Shown here: positions 9,054 to 19,159 of the stretch, in pieces
Numbering within the stretch: the stretch's first letter is position 1
Layout: each line of letters opens with the position of its first letter
Assembly (NCBI GenBank): GCA_905182305.1
Contig: CAJJBB010000005.1
Coordinates: 124,001-188,000, forward strand
Length of the DNA stretch: 64,000 nt
Origin: Flavobacteria bacterium MS024-2A
Lineage (GTDB): Bacteria; Bacteroidota; Bacteroidia; Flavobacteriales; Flavobacteriaceae
Direction: 5' to 3'
The notes under the pieces: generated by a model
What the model saw: the letters and a program-made list of their open reading frames with translations, nothing else
The model's database searches: none
Told to the model about the DNA's origin: nothing
Program-made: the position numbers and the translations under genes

Positions 9054-9803
9054 CTAAGAAACTTTATTAATTTTTTCAACATATTCTTCAATTGCCATTG
9101 TCATCGAAGGAGTTTCTGGTGTGGGTGCTTTAATATCAATTCTTAAGCCTGCTGCTTTTGAAGCTTCAACTGTCGAATTCCCATAAACAGCAATCCGCGT
9201 TTTATTTTGTTCAAAATCAGGAAAATTCTTAAAAAGGGATTCAATTCCTGAGGGACTAAAAAAGACAAGAATATCATAGTATACATCTCGTAGGTCTGAA
9301 AGATCACTAACAACTGTTTTGTATAAAATTGCACGTTGCCAATTAAGAGTTGATTTGTTTAAAAATTCAGGCACATCTGGTTTTAACATATCAGAAGTAG
9401 GAAACAAAAAAGTTTCTTTATTAAATTTTTTAAAGACTGTTTCTAAATCTTCAATCTTTTTTTCACCTACATAAATCTTTCGTTTTCTATAAACCACATA
9501 TTTTTGAAGGTAGAACGCAATAGCCTCGGATTGGCAAAAATATTTTGTTGAATCTGGTACTGTGAATCGCATTTCTTTACAAAGGCGAAAGAAATGATCT
9601 ACAGCATTTCTACTGGTTAATATAATATTTTGAAAGTTGTTGAAATCAATCTTTTGTTGGCGAACTTCTTTAGCGTCCACTCCTTCTACGTGGATAAAAG
9701 GCCGAAAATTTATAGTTAGCTTATGTTTTTCTTTAAGTCTACTGTAAGGAGATTTCTCATTTGAAGGCTCAGGTTGTGAAACCAAAATAGTTTTAACTTT
9801 CAT
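9054..9803 (-). CDS. hemD: Uroporphyrinogen-III synthase family protein
   Basis: 249 aa. HemD closes and isomerises hydroxymethylbilane in haem synthesis. The family is poorly conserved but the pattern fits: N-terminal KTILVSQPEPS, IILTSRNAVDHFF at about residue 80, DILVFFSPSGIESLFKNFP and IAVYGNSTVEASKAAG followed by PTPETPSMTMAIEEYV. DUF4271 lies just upstream on the same strand (12 bp gap), a pairing usual in Flavobacteriia. Confidence 0.9.
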   Translation of the reverse strand: MKVKTILVSQPEPSNEKSPYSRLKEKHKLTINFRPFIHVEGVDAKEVRQQKIDFNNFQNIILTSRNAVDHFFRLCKEMRFTVPDSTKYFCQSEAIAFYLQKYVVYRKRKIYVGEKKIEDLETVFKKFNKETFLFPTSDMLKPDVPEFLNKSTLNWQRAILYKTVVSDLSDLRDVYYDILVFFSPSGIESLFKNFPDFEQNKTRIAVYGNSTVEASKAAGLRIDIKAPTPETPSMTMAIEEYVEKINKVS

Positions 9804-9815
9804 AGTATGAATAAA

Positions 9816-10484
9816 TTACAATCCTTTTTCTATAAATAATAAATAGAGCCACATCCAAGGAAAAATTTTAATGTTGCAAAGATAAAAAATTAAATAAAAA
9901 AGATTACCTGGTTGAGATTTAATAAAAGAAAATATGATTTTCAAATTATTAAATAACCATATTACTAAAAAAGTAATTAATAGTGTTAAAATTGGCAAAA
10001 AGTAAGCGTCTTTCGTATAGTGGGAAATAAATAAAAGGATTAGCAGGAAAAAAGAAGTTCGTGTATTGTTTGTAAAGGATTTAAAAATGAAAATGTTTGT
10101 CATATTAATTAACTTCAAATGCCTCAAAATAAATTGATGAATAAAAAAGCGAATAGTAATCATACTAAAAAAAACTGTTAAATAGTAATAAAGCTCAATC
10201 CTGTTTTCAATAGGGTTAAAAACATAATTATTGATACTTAACAAAAATAATCCCGTTGTGTTAGCTATAAATAAAAAACTAACAAAGTTAAATCGCTCTA
10301 AATAATTATAATTACGATCATTCGCATATTTTCCAATGTACAAACTAGAAGAAAAAATTCGGAGAATATCCACAAATCTTTCATGATTAATATAATTCAG
10401 CATTACAAAAAGAGTCAGATTGAAAAGGAAAAATAAGCTGATCCAATCTTGATGAATATTTGTATTGTAAATTAATTCTCCCAT
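9816..10484 (-). CDS. DUF4271 multi-pass membrane protein
   Basis: 222 aa, very hydrophobic, about six TM helices (WISLFFLFNLTLFVMLNYI, FNFVSFLFIANTTGLFLL, YLTVFFSMITIRFFIHQF and others). The composition, length and position before hemD match DUF4271 of Flavobacteriia. Function is unknown. First gene of a probable DUF4271-hemD pair; it diverges from the glycosyltransferase at 10571. Confidence 0.8.
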   Translation of the reverse strand: MGELIYNTNIHQDWISLFFLFNLTLFVMLNYINHERFVDILRIFSSSLYIGKYANDRNYNYLERFNFVSFLFIANTTGLFLLSINNYVFNPIENRIELYYYLTVFFSMITIRFFIHQFILRHLKLINMTNIFIFKSFTNNTRTSFFLLILLFISHYTKDAYFLPILTLLITFLVIWLFNNLKIIFSFIKSQPGNLFYLIFYLCNIKIFPWMWLYLLFIEKGL

Positions 10485-10570
10485 ATAACAAATTTAGAAG
10501 TTTTTTAAAAAATTAATATACATTTCTTAGTGATATGTTGTTAATACATTTGCTATTTTTAACAAATACT

Positions 10571-11290
10571 ATGGGACAAACACTTGTTATTATTCCAACA
10601 TATAATGAAGCTGAAAATATTGAGGCTATTATTGCTGCTATTTTCGCTACAACCTTAGACATTAATATTTTAGTTGTTGATGATGAATCACCCGATGGAA
10701 CAGGTGCTTTAGTTTTAGATTTGATATCCGTTTATAGGCAAAAGTTATTTTTAGAATCTCGATCAAAGAAAAGTGGGCTGGGTGCCGCATATGTCCACGG
10801 ATTTAAATGGGCGTTGAGGCATAAGTATGACTATATTTTTGAGATGGATGCAGATTTCTCTCATAATCCCAGTGAACTTAAACCGATGTTAGCACTTTTG
10901 AAAGCAAATTTTGATATGGTGATAGGATCTAGATATGTTAATGGAATTAATGTTGTGAATTGGCCCCTCAATAGAATTCTTCTATCTTATTTTGCGTCAA
11001 TGTATGTCCAATTAATAACAGCGATGCCTCTAAAGGATCCTACCGCTGGTTATATAGGATATAAAAGGACAGTTTTGGAGTCTATTGCTCTAGATGACAT
11101 TAAATTTGTAGGTTATGCTTTTCAAATTGAGTTAAAATATAAGGCTTGGATAAAAAAATTTAAGCTAGTAGAGCATCCTATTATTTTTATAAACAGAGCT
11201 TTAGGCAAATCTAAAATGAGTAGTAATATTATTTGGGAAGCGCTTTATGGAGTATTGTTTTTACGGTTAAATAGACAAAGATTTAAATAA
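10571..11290 (+). CDS. Polyprenol-monophosphate glycosyltransferase (DPM1-like, GT2)
   Basis: About 239 aa from the inner ATG (MGQTLVIIPTYNEAENIE); an upstream ATG at 10535 adds 12 hydrophobic residues. GT2 motifs: IIPTYNEAENIE, VDDESPDGTG, EMDADFSHNP (DxD) and GSRYVNGINVVNWPLNR. The short single-domain form lacking C-terminal TMs matches dolichol/polyprenol-phosphate mannosyltransferases, which load mannose on a lipid carrier. It ends one base into the next gene start (TAATG). Confidence 0.9.
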   Translation: MGQTLVIIPTYNEAENIEAIIAAIFATTLDINILVVDDESPDGTGALVLDLISVYRQKLFLESRSKKSGLGAAYVHGFKWALRHKYDYIFEMDADFSHNPSELKPMLALLKANFDMVIGSRYVNGINVVNWPLNRILLSYFASMYVQLITAMPLKDPTAGYIGYKRTVLESIALDDIKFVGYAFQIELKYKAWIKKFKLVEHPIIFINRALGKSKMSSNIIWEALYGVLFLRLNRQRFK

Positions 11291-12627
11291 TGCAAAAATT
11301 AAAAATAATTAATGCTAAAATAGTTAATGAAGGAAAAATTGAAAAAACCGAAATTTTAATTCTAGGTTCTAGAATAGCTGTTATTGATTCCAAGATCAAG
11401 GTTGAAGGTGAGGTTGAAATATATGATGCTGAAGGTCATTACGTTCTTCCCGGAATAATTGACGACCAAGTGCATTTTAGAGAGCCAGGACTTACTCATA
11501 AAGGAACAATAACAACGGAATCTAAAGCAGCTATTGCTGGTGGAATCACCTCTTTTATTGAAATGCCTAATACCTTACCACAAACTACTACAATTGAAGA
11601 ATGGGAAAGAAAAACTAAACTTGCAGGGAATCTATCTTTTGCTAATTATGCATTTATGTTTGGTGGTACCAATGATAATTTAGATGAAATCTTGGCCTTG
11701 GATATTAAGCGTGTACCTGCATTAAAAATATTTTTAGGTTCTTCAACAGGTAATATGTTGGTAGATAATCCTAAAATAATTCGACAAATTTTCAATAATA
11801 CAGACCTAGTTATTGCTGTTCATTGTGAAGATGAGACAACTATTAGGGATAACATGAGTAAGGCTGAAGTGATTTTTGGTGAAGACATTCCAATAGAGCA
11901 ACATCCCATCATTCGAAGTGAGGAAGCTTGTTATTTATCATCTTCTCAGGCCGTAGCTCTTGCAAAAGAAACAGGAGCTCGGTTACATGTTTTTCATATT
12001 TCTACTGCTAAAGAGTTGTCTTTATTTAGGAATGACATCCCATTGAAGGATAAGAAGATAACAGCTGAAGTTTGTATCCATCATTTGTGGTTTACTTCAG
12101 ATGATTATGTCTCAAAGGGAACCAATATTAAATGGAATCCTGCGATTAAAACAAAACAAGATCGCGACGCCCTGTGGGCTGGGGTTAATTCAGATTTGCT
12201 AGATGTAATTGCTTCAGATCATGCACCACATTCTATGGAAGAGAAAGCTAATAAATATAAAGATGCTCCTTCAGGAGGGCCTCTTGTTCAGCATTCACTT
12301 CCTGCTTTATTGACAGCTCACCATAAAGGTAAAATTACATTGGAAAAAATTGTAGAGAAAGCATGTCATAATCCTGCAATTTTATTTGATATTAAAGAAA
12401 GGGGTTATATAAGAGAAGGATATTTCGCTGATTTAATTTTTGTAAATTTATATAAAGAACATTTAGTGGAAAAATCCAGTCTTTTATATAAATGTGGGTG
12501 GTCACCTTTTGAGGGCACTACCTTTAAAGGATCTGTTGAACGAACCCTTTTGAATGGTCAATGGGCATATAAAGATGGAGAAGTTCAGCCAGTATCTGCA
12601 GCAAAGGCCTTAATATTTGATCGATAA
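11290..12627 (+). CDS. pyrC: Dihydroorotase (amidohydrolase family)
   Basis: 445 aa. Third step of pyrimidine synthesis, cyclising carbamoyl-aspartate. Visible: GIIDDQVHFREPGLTHKG near residue 57 (metal-binding loop; the first His of the usual HxH is Gln, which I recall as common in this clade), ALKIFLGSSTGNML (carbamylated Lys), AVHCED, HVFHISTAKEL and ASDHAPHS with the catalytic Asp. Translationally coupled to the upstream glycosyltransferase. Confidence 0.93.
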   Translation: MQKLKIINAKIVNEGKIEKTEILILGSRIAVIDSKIKVEGEVEIYDAEGHYVLPGIIDDQVHFREPGLTHKGTITTESKAAIAGGITSFIEMPNTLPQTTTIEEWERKTKLAGNLSFANYAFMFGGTNDNLDEILALDIKRVPALKIFLGSSTGNMLVDNPKIIRQIFNNTDLVIAVHCEDETTIRDNMSKAEVIFGEDIPIEQHPIIRSEEACYLSSSQAVALAKETGARLHVFHISTAKELSLFRNDIPLKDKKITAEVCIHHLWFTSDDYVSKGTNIKWNPAIKTKQDRDALWAGVNSDLLDVIASDHAPHSMEEKANKYKDAPSGGPLVQHSLPALLTAHHKGKITLEKIVEKACHNPAILFDIKERGYIREGYFADLIFVNLYKEHLVEKSSLLYKCGWSPFEGTTFKGSVERTLLNGQWAYKDGEVQPVSAAKALIFDR

Positions 12628-12628
12628 A

Positions 12629-12994
12629 ATGAAATTTATAAAACTATTTTTTTTAGAATTGATCGTTCTCATTACTCTTTTTGGTTGTGTAGACTCAGGG
12701 AAAATTTTGAAACCAGCTAATTTAATTAGTGAAAATCAAATGGAACAAATTTTATACGATGCAACTCTTATGGAGGTGATGAGCACTTTCTCTAAAAAAA
12801 ACTCAGCTTTTGAAGCTATTTTAGGAAAGACATATTTATATAAAAAATATAGCATTGATAGTCTTCAGTTAATTGAGAGCGAAAATTATTACGCAAAAAA
12901 GCCACGAATTTTTCACCGCATTCATTCTGCTGTTTTAAAAAAAATGGATAAGGTGAAAGATAGTTTGGATTTATTGGTAAAAAACAAAAAGTAG
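12629..12994 (+). CDS. DUF4296 lipoprotein
   Basis: 121 aa. A lipoprotein signal peptide ends at the lipobox LFGC (residue about 20). The body has the DUF4296 pattern (MEQILYDATLMEVMST, YLYKKYSIDSLQLIESENYY). Function is unknown; an exported, membrane-anchored protein is inferred. It starts just after the dihydroorotase stop and is convergent with the SDR gene, with one base between them. Confidence 0.85.
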   Translation: MKFIKLFFLELIVLITLFGCVDSGKILKPANLISENQMEQILYDATLMEVMSTFSKKNSAFEAILGKTYLYKKYSIDSLQLIESENYYAKKPRIFHRIHSAVLKKMDKVKDSLDLLVKNKK

Positions 12995-12995
12995 A

Positions 12996-13997
12996 TTATC
13001 TTCTAAAAGAAGTTCCAATTCTTTTTATTGTTTCATCAATATTTCCGTAATGAAAATTAATTGCCTCGCAAACTTTAGAGCCGTCATATTTTTGATTGCT
13101 TGTTAAAGTTTCAATTAAGGCTATGCTTAAAAAGTTTTTTCGAATACCCATAATTCTTAATATTTTTTCAAATACAAAAGCACTGTAAAGAAACCATTTT
13201 TTCAAGGGTATATTTGGTGGTTTTATATCTATTGAAGCCGCAATTTTGGAAAGTAATTCTTTTTGAGAAATGTTTTTTGCTACAAGTATAAAGCGCTCGT
13301 TTAAAATATCTGACTCCATTAACTTCATGAGAACATTCACTACATCTTCAACAGCAACTACTGCTGTACTTCCAGTGGGGTAGAATCTCATACCATTTGC
13401 AACATCTCTGAATAGTGTCGCAGTACTTCTTCCCCATAATTCGCCTGCTAAAATAACCCCAGGATTTACAATTACAACATTTAATCCTTCCCGTGAACCT
13501 CTCCATACCTCAAGTTCAGCACCATATTTAGAATATGCATAAGCGGTGTGATTTTGGTCTGAATTCCAGCTAGAATCTTCATTAGCTATTATGATATTTT
13601 TTTCTGCACCAATAGCAGCAATAGAGCTAACATAAACTAATTTTTTAATTTTGTGTTTAATTGATGCATTCACAATATTGGCAGTTCCTTCTACATTACT
13701 TTTCATCAATTTTTCTGTCCTAGAATCAGCAAGTGTTACTTTTGCAGCACAATGATATACACAGTCAATATTTTTAAAAGCATTATTTAGCAAAGTAAGA
13801 TCATTTAAGGGTGCTTTAATCCATTGAATAGTCTTAAAGTCTTTAGGATGGTTTGGTGATAGATTTTCAAAAAGTGTTTCTATTTTTTTTAAACTCTCTT
13901 CTCTTCGATAAGTAGCTACTACTTTAGTGTTTTGTTTAACACATTTAAGTAGTAAATGAGCTCCCACTATACCGGTACCCCCTGTGACTAATATCAT
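12996..13997 (-). CDS. NAD-dependent epimerase/dehydratase family protein (extended SDR)
   Basis: 333 aa. Rossmann motif VTGGTGIVGAHLLL at the N-terminus, active-site AYAYSKYGAELEV (YxxxK) at about residue 155, and VYCAAKVTL-like segment (CVYHCAAKVTLAD). The substrate is probably a nucleotide sugar, sterol-like compound or flavonoid-type ketone, but this cannot be set from sequence. It diverges from tyrS. Confidence 0.87.
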   Translation of the reverse strand: MILVTGGTGIVGAHLLLKCVKQNTKVVATYRREESLKKIETLFENLSPNHPKDFKTIQWIKAPLNDLTLLNNAFKNIDCVYHCAAKVTLADSRTEKLMKSNVEGTANIVNASIKHKIKKLVYVSSIAAIGAEKNIIIANEDSSWNSDQNHTAYAYSKYGAELEVWRGSREGLNVVIVNPGVILAGELWGRSTATLFRDVANGMRFYPTGSTAVVAVEDVVNVLMKLMESDILNERFILVAKNISQKELLSKIAASIDIKPPNIPLKKWFLYSAFVFEKILRIMGIRKNFLSIALIETLTSNQKYDGSKVCEAINFHYGNIDETIKRIGTSFRR

Positions 13998-14029
13998 GCT
14001 AACGAAAGTACAATTTTTAAATTTTGATT

Positions 14030-14059
14030 TTTGGATTCCATTCTAGAAATCTATCTTTG
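14030..14059 (+). promoter_or_regulatory. tyrS promoter (TTTG-18-TATCTTTG)
   Basis: TTTG at 14030-14033 and TATCTTTG at 14052-14059, separated by 18 bp, form a full Bacteroidota promoter. Transcription would start around 14063-14066, so the earlier in-frame start at 14024 cannot be used and the ATG at 14072 is favoured. The 5' leader would be under 10 nt. Confidence 0.7.
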
Positions 14060-14071
14060 TCTCAAAAATTT

Positions 14072-15370
14072 ATGCCAACTAATTTTGTACAAGAGATCAA
14101 ATGGCGTGGTTTGCTCCATGACATCATGCCAGAAACAGAAACTTTTTTACTTGAAAATGCGACCAAAGGCTATATAGGTTTTGATCCTACAGCAGATTCG
14201 CTTCATATTGGGAGTTTAGTACAGATTATTATATTAATGCATTTTCAAAAACATGGCCATGCACCCATCATTCTCGTAGGAGGAGCTACTGGAATGATTG
14301 GTGATCCTTCCGGTAAATCTGATGAACGAAATTTATTGGATCAGGATACGCTAGAAAAAAATTGTGCTGGCATAGAAAATCAATTACAAAAATTTTTAAA
14401 TTTCACTACTTCGTTACCTAATGCGGCCAAACTCGTTAACAATTATGACTGGATGAAATCATACAGTTTAATTGATTTTTCTAGAGAAGTAGGAAAGCAT
14501 ATAACAGTGAATTATATGATGGCTAAAGAATCTGTAAAAAAGCGATTGGGTTCTGAATCTAGAGTAGGAATGTCTTTCACGGAATTTACTTATCAATTAT
14601 TACAGGCTTATGATTTTCTACACTTATACAAAACGAATGATTGTAGACTTCAATTGGGGGGAAGTGATCAATGGGGAAATATTACAACCGGTACTGAATT
14701 AATTCGAAGAAAAGAAGGTGGAAAAGCATATGCAATTACATGTCCTCTTATAAAAAAGGCAGACGGAACAAAATTCGGAAAAACTGAAGACGGTAATATT
14801 TGGTTAGATAAAAATAGAACGTCTCCCTATAAGTTTTATCAATTTTGGTTAAATACTTCAGACGAGGACGCCTTGAGTTACATTAAAATATTCACTTTTT
14901 TATCAGAAAAAGAAGTTGATCAAAAAATTAAAGAGCATAAAAAAGCTCCTCACTTGAGACTCCTTCAAAAAACAATTGCCCACGAAGTAACAATACTTGT
15001 GCATGGGAGTGAAGAGCTTGTTAAGGCTCAGGAAGCTTCTCAAATTTTGTTTGGAAATACTACTAGTGAAGCGCTTCAGAACTTAACACCTGACACTTTT
15101 TTGGAATTGTTTGAAGGTGTACCTCAAGCAGAAATTGAACGAAGTTTAATCAAAGACGGGATAGATATAATAGGAGCACTTTCGATCTTATCGGGCTTTT
15201 TAAATTCAAACGGTGAGGCAAGACGGGCTTTAAAAGAAAATTCGATTTCTGTTAATAAGCTAAAAGTGACACAAGATTTTATCATTACTGAAAAAGAATT
15301 AATTGCTGATCAATATGTTTTATTACAGCGTGGTAAAAAAAACTATTTTATTTTAAAGATTATTACCTAA
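14072..15370 (+). CDS. tyrS: Tyrosyl-tRNA synthetase
   Basis: 432 aa class I synthetase. Signature [17 protein letters not shown] (HIGH-like), [32 protein letters not shown], and KMSKS-equivalent [11 protein letters not shown]. The C-terminal S4-like RNA-binding domain is present ([17 protein letters not shown]). The start was chosen from the promoter position. Its last four bases overlap the convergent LuxE-type gene. Confidence 0.96.
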   Translation: MPTNFVQEIKWRGLLHDIMPETETFLLENATKGYIGFDPTADSLHIGSLVQIIILMHFQKHGHAPIILVGGATGMIGDPSGKSDERNLLDQDTLEKNCAGIENQLQKFLNFTTSLPNAAKLVNNYDWMKSYSLIDFSREVGKHITVNYMMAKESVKKRLGSESRVGMSFTEFTYQLLQAYDFLHLYKTNDCRLQLGGSDQWGNITTGTELIRRKEGGKAYAITCPLIKKADGTKFGKTEDGNIWLDKNRTSPYKFYQFWLNTSDEDALSYIKIFTFLSEKEVDQKIKEHKKAPHLRLLQKTIAHEVTILVHGSEELVKAQEASQILFGNTTSEALQNLTPDTFLELFEGVPQAEIERSLIKDGIDIIGALSILSGFLNSNGEARRALKENSISVNKLKVTQDFIITEKELIADQYVLLQRGKKNYFILKIIT

Positions 15371-16350
15371 ACTGATATCAGGTTACAGCCTCTTATTTCT
15401 GCAGTATCAAAGCGACCTAAAACTTCAAAACTCCCATCCTTATGAGTTTTACCTAAATCTTGGGTGGCAATAAAAGCACATGACTCAACATTAGCTAAAT
15501 CAATTATGTTTAATGCTCCTGTTTTTTCTTCTTGAATTATTTCAAATGGATCATCAGTAGAGCGAATTAAAATTTTCATCCAAGGGGGGCAATTATAAAG
15601 ACCATTTTCTTTAGAATAGGCTTGGCTCATTAACTCTGTCATTCCATATTCAGAATGTATGTTTTTAACACCAAAACCTTTTTTAAATGAAGAGTATAAT
15701 GCTTCGCGCACCAATTCTTTTCGCATTCCCTTCATGCCTCCTGTTTCCATAATTATTGTATTATTTAGATTTAATTTCTTTTTTTCAATAAGTGTTAAAA
15801 GTGCAAAAGTAACACCAAGTAAAATTGTTTTTTGCCCCTCTTTTTCCAGTGTTTGAAGAGTATTAATTAATTGATCCCACTCATCTAGATAAAAACCACT
15901 TAACGGATGTTTTGATTGATGAATTAGTTGATTGGCCATATAAACTAAAGAAGAATTTTCTCTTTCTAAATAAGAAGGGAGTAGAGCAAGTAGCGCATAG
16001 TCTTTAATAGATCCGTAAAACTCATAAAATCCTTTCTCAAAACTTTTATGATAGATGTTTAAATCATTTACGAAATGTCTAGAGGCTGTTTGCCCTGAAG
16101 TTTTACTAGATAAAAATATTTTTTCTGGAGTTTTAGAAACACAACTTACAGTATGTGATTTAAAAAACTGAATGGGTAAAAATGGAATTTCATGAACCTC
16201 AGTAACTTCCGAAGAAGCATTATTGATCAAGTCACAATATGATCTATATACAGTATTATTCTCATATTGGTATTTGAATAATTCTAAAGCATGTTTTTTG
16301 AATTGAATAGGGGATATAATTTCATCAAAAGCATTTAAAACCGTATTCAT
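15367..16350 (-). CDS. LuxE-type acyl-protein synthetase/acyltransferase
   Basis: 327 aa, LuxE/PaaK-like adenylate-forming family. Visible: [15 protein letters not shown] near residue 53, [14 protein letters not shown] (phosphate-binding loop), [14 protein letters not shown] at about residue 235 and [19 protein letters not shown] at the C-terminus. In luminous bacteria LuxE activates fatty acids, but Flavobacteriia carry it without lux genes and its role there is open. Convergent with tyrS. Confidence 0.85.
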   Translation of the reverse strand: MNTVLNAFDEIISPIQFKKHALELFKYQYENNTVYRSYCDLINNASSEVTEVHEIPFLPIQFFKSHTVSCVSKTPEKIFLSSKTSGQTASRHFVNDLNIYHKSFEKGFYEFYGSIKDYALLALLPSYLERENSSLVYMANQLIHQSKHPLSGFYLDEWDQLINTLQTLEKEGQKTILLGVTFALLTLIEKKKLNLNNTIIMETGGMKGMRKELVREALYSSFKKGFGVKNIHSEYGMTELMSQAYSKENGLYNCPPWMKILIRSTDDPFEIIQEEKTGALNIIDLANVESCAFIATQDLGKTHKDGSFEVLGRFDTAEIRGCNLISV

Positions 16351-16382
16351 AGGAATGTAAAATTAAAAAAAAATATAGTATT

Positions 16383-16517
16383 TTAATCTATTAATAAAAG
16401 TTTAAGTAAATATTTTTTTGATGGAATTTTTAACACTATTTTTTTAAAAAGTAAAGGATTAAAACCTTGATCACTCAATACATCATAATTATCAATGTAT
16501 CTTAATAAAAGAATCAC
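16383..16517 (-). CDS. Possible small protein or gene remnant
   Basis: A GTG-started frame of 44 codons, open upstream to about 16556. It has protein-like content rather than AT noise (LLRYIDNYDVLSDQGFNPLL, then a Lys/Leu-rich tail). I do not recognise it. It occupies half of the otherwise empty 355-bp gap between the LuxE-type gene and the response regulator; the rest of the gap should hold the promoter of the latter. Confidence 0.3.
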   Translation of the reverse strand: MILLLRYIDNYDVLSDQGFNPLLFKKIVLKIPSKKYLLKLLLID

Positions 16518-16705
16518 TTTAAATAAAATTAGTTTATTTATGGGTAGATTTTTTTAATAATATCAGTTAATTTATTTTATATAATTGAGCATTCGATTTT
16601 TAATTAAAATGATTTATTTTAAAAACATAAAAAGTTAGTAATTTGTTAATATTGATTATATGTCATTAATTTTAATAAAACATTAAATTTATACTTTAAA
16701 AAATA

Positions 16706-17398
16706 ATGATTAATAAGGATATTAAGATTTTACTGGTAGATGATGAGCCAGACATTATAGAAATTGTTAGGTTTAATCTTGAGAAGGTTGGATATCAAAT
16801 TTTTACTGCTTCTGATGGTTTGGAAGCACTTATAGTTGCAGAAAAAGAATTACCTCACTTGATAATACTTGATGTGATGATGCCTAATTTAGACGGGATT
16901 GAAACATGCGAAAGACTTCGTTTAGACAGTCGTTTTAATGATACTGTCATTATGTTTTTAACAGCTAGAGGAGAAGATTATTCTTATGTAGCTGCTTTTG
17001 AAGTTGGTGCAGATGATTACGTGACCAAACCTATTAAGCCAAAAGTCTTAGTTTCTAAAGTAAAAGGATTGTTGAGAAGATTTAAGGAGGTTTCCCTTAA
17101 TGACAAAACTTTGGAATTCTCAGATTTATCAATTGATAAAGATAAATATAAGGTAGTTTTTAAAAAGCATGAGCTTTTCTTGCCTAGAAAAGAATTTGAA
17201 CTTCTATACCTTTTGGCTTCAAAACCAGGAAAGGTTTTCAAACGAGATAATATAATGGAAAATGTTTGGGGGAACGAAGTTATTGTTGGAGATAGAACGA
17301 TTGATGTTCATATCCGAAAGCTTAGAGAAAAATTAGGCGACCATTTTTTAAAAACTATTAAAGGAGTTGGCTATAAATTTATTGAACCTGAAAATTAA
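16706..17398 (+). CDS. OmpR/PhoB-type response regulator
   Basis: 230 aa. Receiver domain: LLVDDEPDIIEIVRFNL (acidic pocket), LIILDVMMPNLDG (phospho-acceptor Asp about residue 53), FLTARGED and DDYVTKPIKPKVL (Lys). C-terminal winged helix: FLPRKEFELLYLLASKPGKV, VGDRTIDVHIRKLREKLG, IKGVGYKF. It forms a two-component pair with the kinase that starts 4 bp after its stop. Confidence 0.96.
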   Translation: MINKDIKILLVDDEPDIIEIVRFNLEKVGYQIFTASDGLEALIVAEKELPHLIILDVMMPNLDGIETCERLRLDSRFNDTVIMFLTARGEDYSYVAAFEVGADDYVTKPIKPKVLVSKVKGLLRRFKEVSLNDKTLEFSDLSIDKDKYKVVFKKHELFLPRKEFELLYLLASKPGKVFKRDNIMENVWGNEVIVGDRTIDVHIRKLREKLGDHFLKTIKGVGYKFIEPEN

Positions 17399-17402
17399 TT
17401 TT

Positions 17403-18458
17403 GTGTCATCACTAAAACATAAAGATTACAATATATTAACTTTAGTATTAGCTTCTTTTTTTGCTATTTCACTTTGCTTGTTAAGCACTTTTTTTTTTGA
17501 GATTTCAATGAAAAATATAATTTTTCCACTTTTTATATTTTTTGTGTTTCTATCTATTATTTCTTTTTTTCTTATATCCCTAATCGTTAAACAAATAATT
17601 ATTAAAAAAGTAGTCGAAATATATAAAGATATTTTTCCAGCCCTAGTTTCTTCCAATCCTATTAGGAAGTTAAAAAAAATAGATTCATTAGTCTATTATT
17701 TGAAAAAAATTTCCTCTGAGCAAGATTTGAAAATGGAACTATTGAAGAAACAAGAGAATTACAGAAAAGATTTTATAGGTAATATCTCGCATGAATTAAA
17801 AACTCCACTATTTACTATTCAGGGGTATGTCTTAACATTATTGGAAGGGGATATTAAAGATGATAAAATTCGGGAAAAGTATTTAAAACAAACTGCTAAA
17901 GGGGTAGATCGCTTAATGTTTGTAATAAATGACTTGGATATGATCACCAAATTTGAGTCAGGAATTGAATCCCTAAATAAAGTAGATTTTGATTTAAGAG
18001 AAACAATAAAAAATGTATTTGATTTATTGGAAATTGAGGGAATTCGAAATGAAATAACACTAAGGTTGGATCGAAATTATGAAACACCTATTAATGTATT
18101 TGCTGATGAAGAACGTATTCAACAAGTGCTCACAAATTTAATTATTAATTCACTAAAATATGGGATTAAAAAGGGCGTAACTGAGGTAAGCATTGAACAC
18201 ACGAATGATTCTAAAATATGGGTACGAATTAATGACAATGGGGATGGTATAGCGAAAGAACACCTGCCACGTTTATTTGAACGCTTTTATAGAGTAGATA
18301 AAGGACGCGACAGAGGCACAGGTGGCTCTGGACTTGGATTGGCTATTGTTAAGCACATTATTGAGGCTCACAATGAAGAAATATTTGTTGAAAGTAAAGT
18401 GGGTATCGGGTCTGAATTTTCTTTTTCACTTTCAATCATACCTTCAAAGGAGAATTAA
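17403..18458 (+). CDS. Sensor histidine kinase (PhoR-like)
   Basis: 351 aa from the GTG at 17403; a TTG at 17367 would overlap the regulator and is less likely. Two TM helices in the first 75 residues with almost no periplasmic loop, so it probably senses at or within the membrane. HisKA H-box is NISHELKTPLFTIQGYV. HATPase N-box is LTNLIINSLKYG, followed by NDNGDGIAKEHLPRLFERFY and GGSGLGLAIVKHI. It should phosphorylate the adjacent regulator. Confidence 0.94.
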   Translation: MSSLKHKDYNILTLVLASFFAISLCLLSTFFFEISMKNIIFPLFIFFVFLSIISFFLISLIVKQIIIKKVVEIYKDIFPALVSSNPIRKLKKIDSLVYYLKKISSEQDLKMELLKKQENYRKDFIGNISHELKTPLFTIQGYVLTLLEGDIKDDKIREKYLKQTAKGVDRLMFVINDLDMITKFESGIESLNKVDFDLRETIKNVFDLLEIEGIRNEITLRLDRNYETPINVFADEERIQQVLTNLIINSLKYGIKKGVTEVSIEHTNDSKIWVRINDNGDGIAKEHLPRLFERFYRVDKGRDRGTGGSGLGLAIVKHIIEAHNEEIFVESKVGIGSEFSFSLSIIPSKEN

Positions 18459-18489
18459 AATCCTTATTTTCGCTTAAAACATAAAGAGG

Positions 18490-19158
18490 GTGGGGAGTAA
18501 AAATAAATTAAAACGTTTTAGGGAAAACGAAACTTTTCCCAACGTTATTCAGCCAGAGAGAGATGATGTTTTAAATGGAAAATTTCCCTACAAGGGATCT
18601 TGGAGAAAGGATTTTTTTAAAAATAAAAACCCAATTGTTTTAGAATTGGGTTGTGGAAAAGGTGAATATACGGTTCACTTAGCTCAGCGAAGTCCACATA
18701 TTAACCACATAGGAATTGATATCAAGGGAGCGCGATTCTGGCGTGGTGCAAAAACAGCAATTGAAGAAGGATATACTAACGTTTGTTTCATTAGAATGCA
18801 AGTTGAACTAATAGTTCAGTGTTTTGCCGAGGGAGAGGTAGACGAAATATGGATTACGTTTCCAGATCCTCAAATTAAATATAAAAGAACTAAACACAGG
18901 CTTACTCAACCTGATCTTTTAAAAATCTATAAAACTGTCTTGAAATCTGGAGGATTGATTCATCTTAAAACTGATAGTGAGTTTTTATTTGGATATACTC
19001 TAGGTGTTGTATCTCAAATGGGAGTAATTAAATATGCCCATCATGATATTTATAATAATAGTGATGCACCAAATATTGCAACTGAAATTCAAACTTTTTA
19101 TGAAAATCAATTTTTAGAAAAGAAGAAAGCCATTAGCTACATGAATTTTACACTTTAA
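18490..19158 (+). CDS. trmB: tRNA (guanine-N7-)-methyltransferase
   Basis: 222 aa; starts with GTG and the N-terminus MGSKNKLKRFRENETFPNV matches the family exactly. SAM-binding VLELGCGKGEYTVHLAQ, GIDIKGARFWRGAKTA and WITFPDPQIKYKRTKHRL with LKTDSEFLF are the TrmB blocks. It makes m7G46 in tRNA. The next gene starts 1 bp after its stop, so they are probably cotranscribed. Confidence 0.95.
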   Translation: MGSKNKLKRFRENETFPNVIQPERDDVLNGKFPYKGSWRKDFFKNKNPIVLELGCGKGEYTVHLAQRSPHINHIGIDIKGARFWRGAKTAIEEGYTNVCFIRMQVELIVQCFAEGEVDEIWITFPDPQIKYKRTKHRLTQPDLLKIYKTVLKSGGLIHLKTDSEFLFGYTLGVVSQMGVIKYAHHDIYNNSDAPNIATEIQTFYENQFLEKKKAISYMNFTL

Positions 19159-19159
19159 A

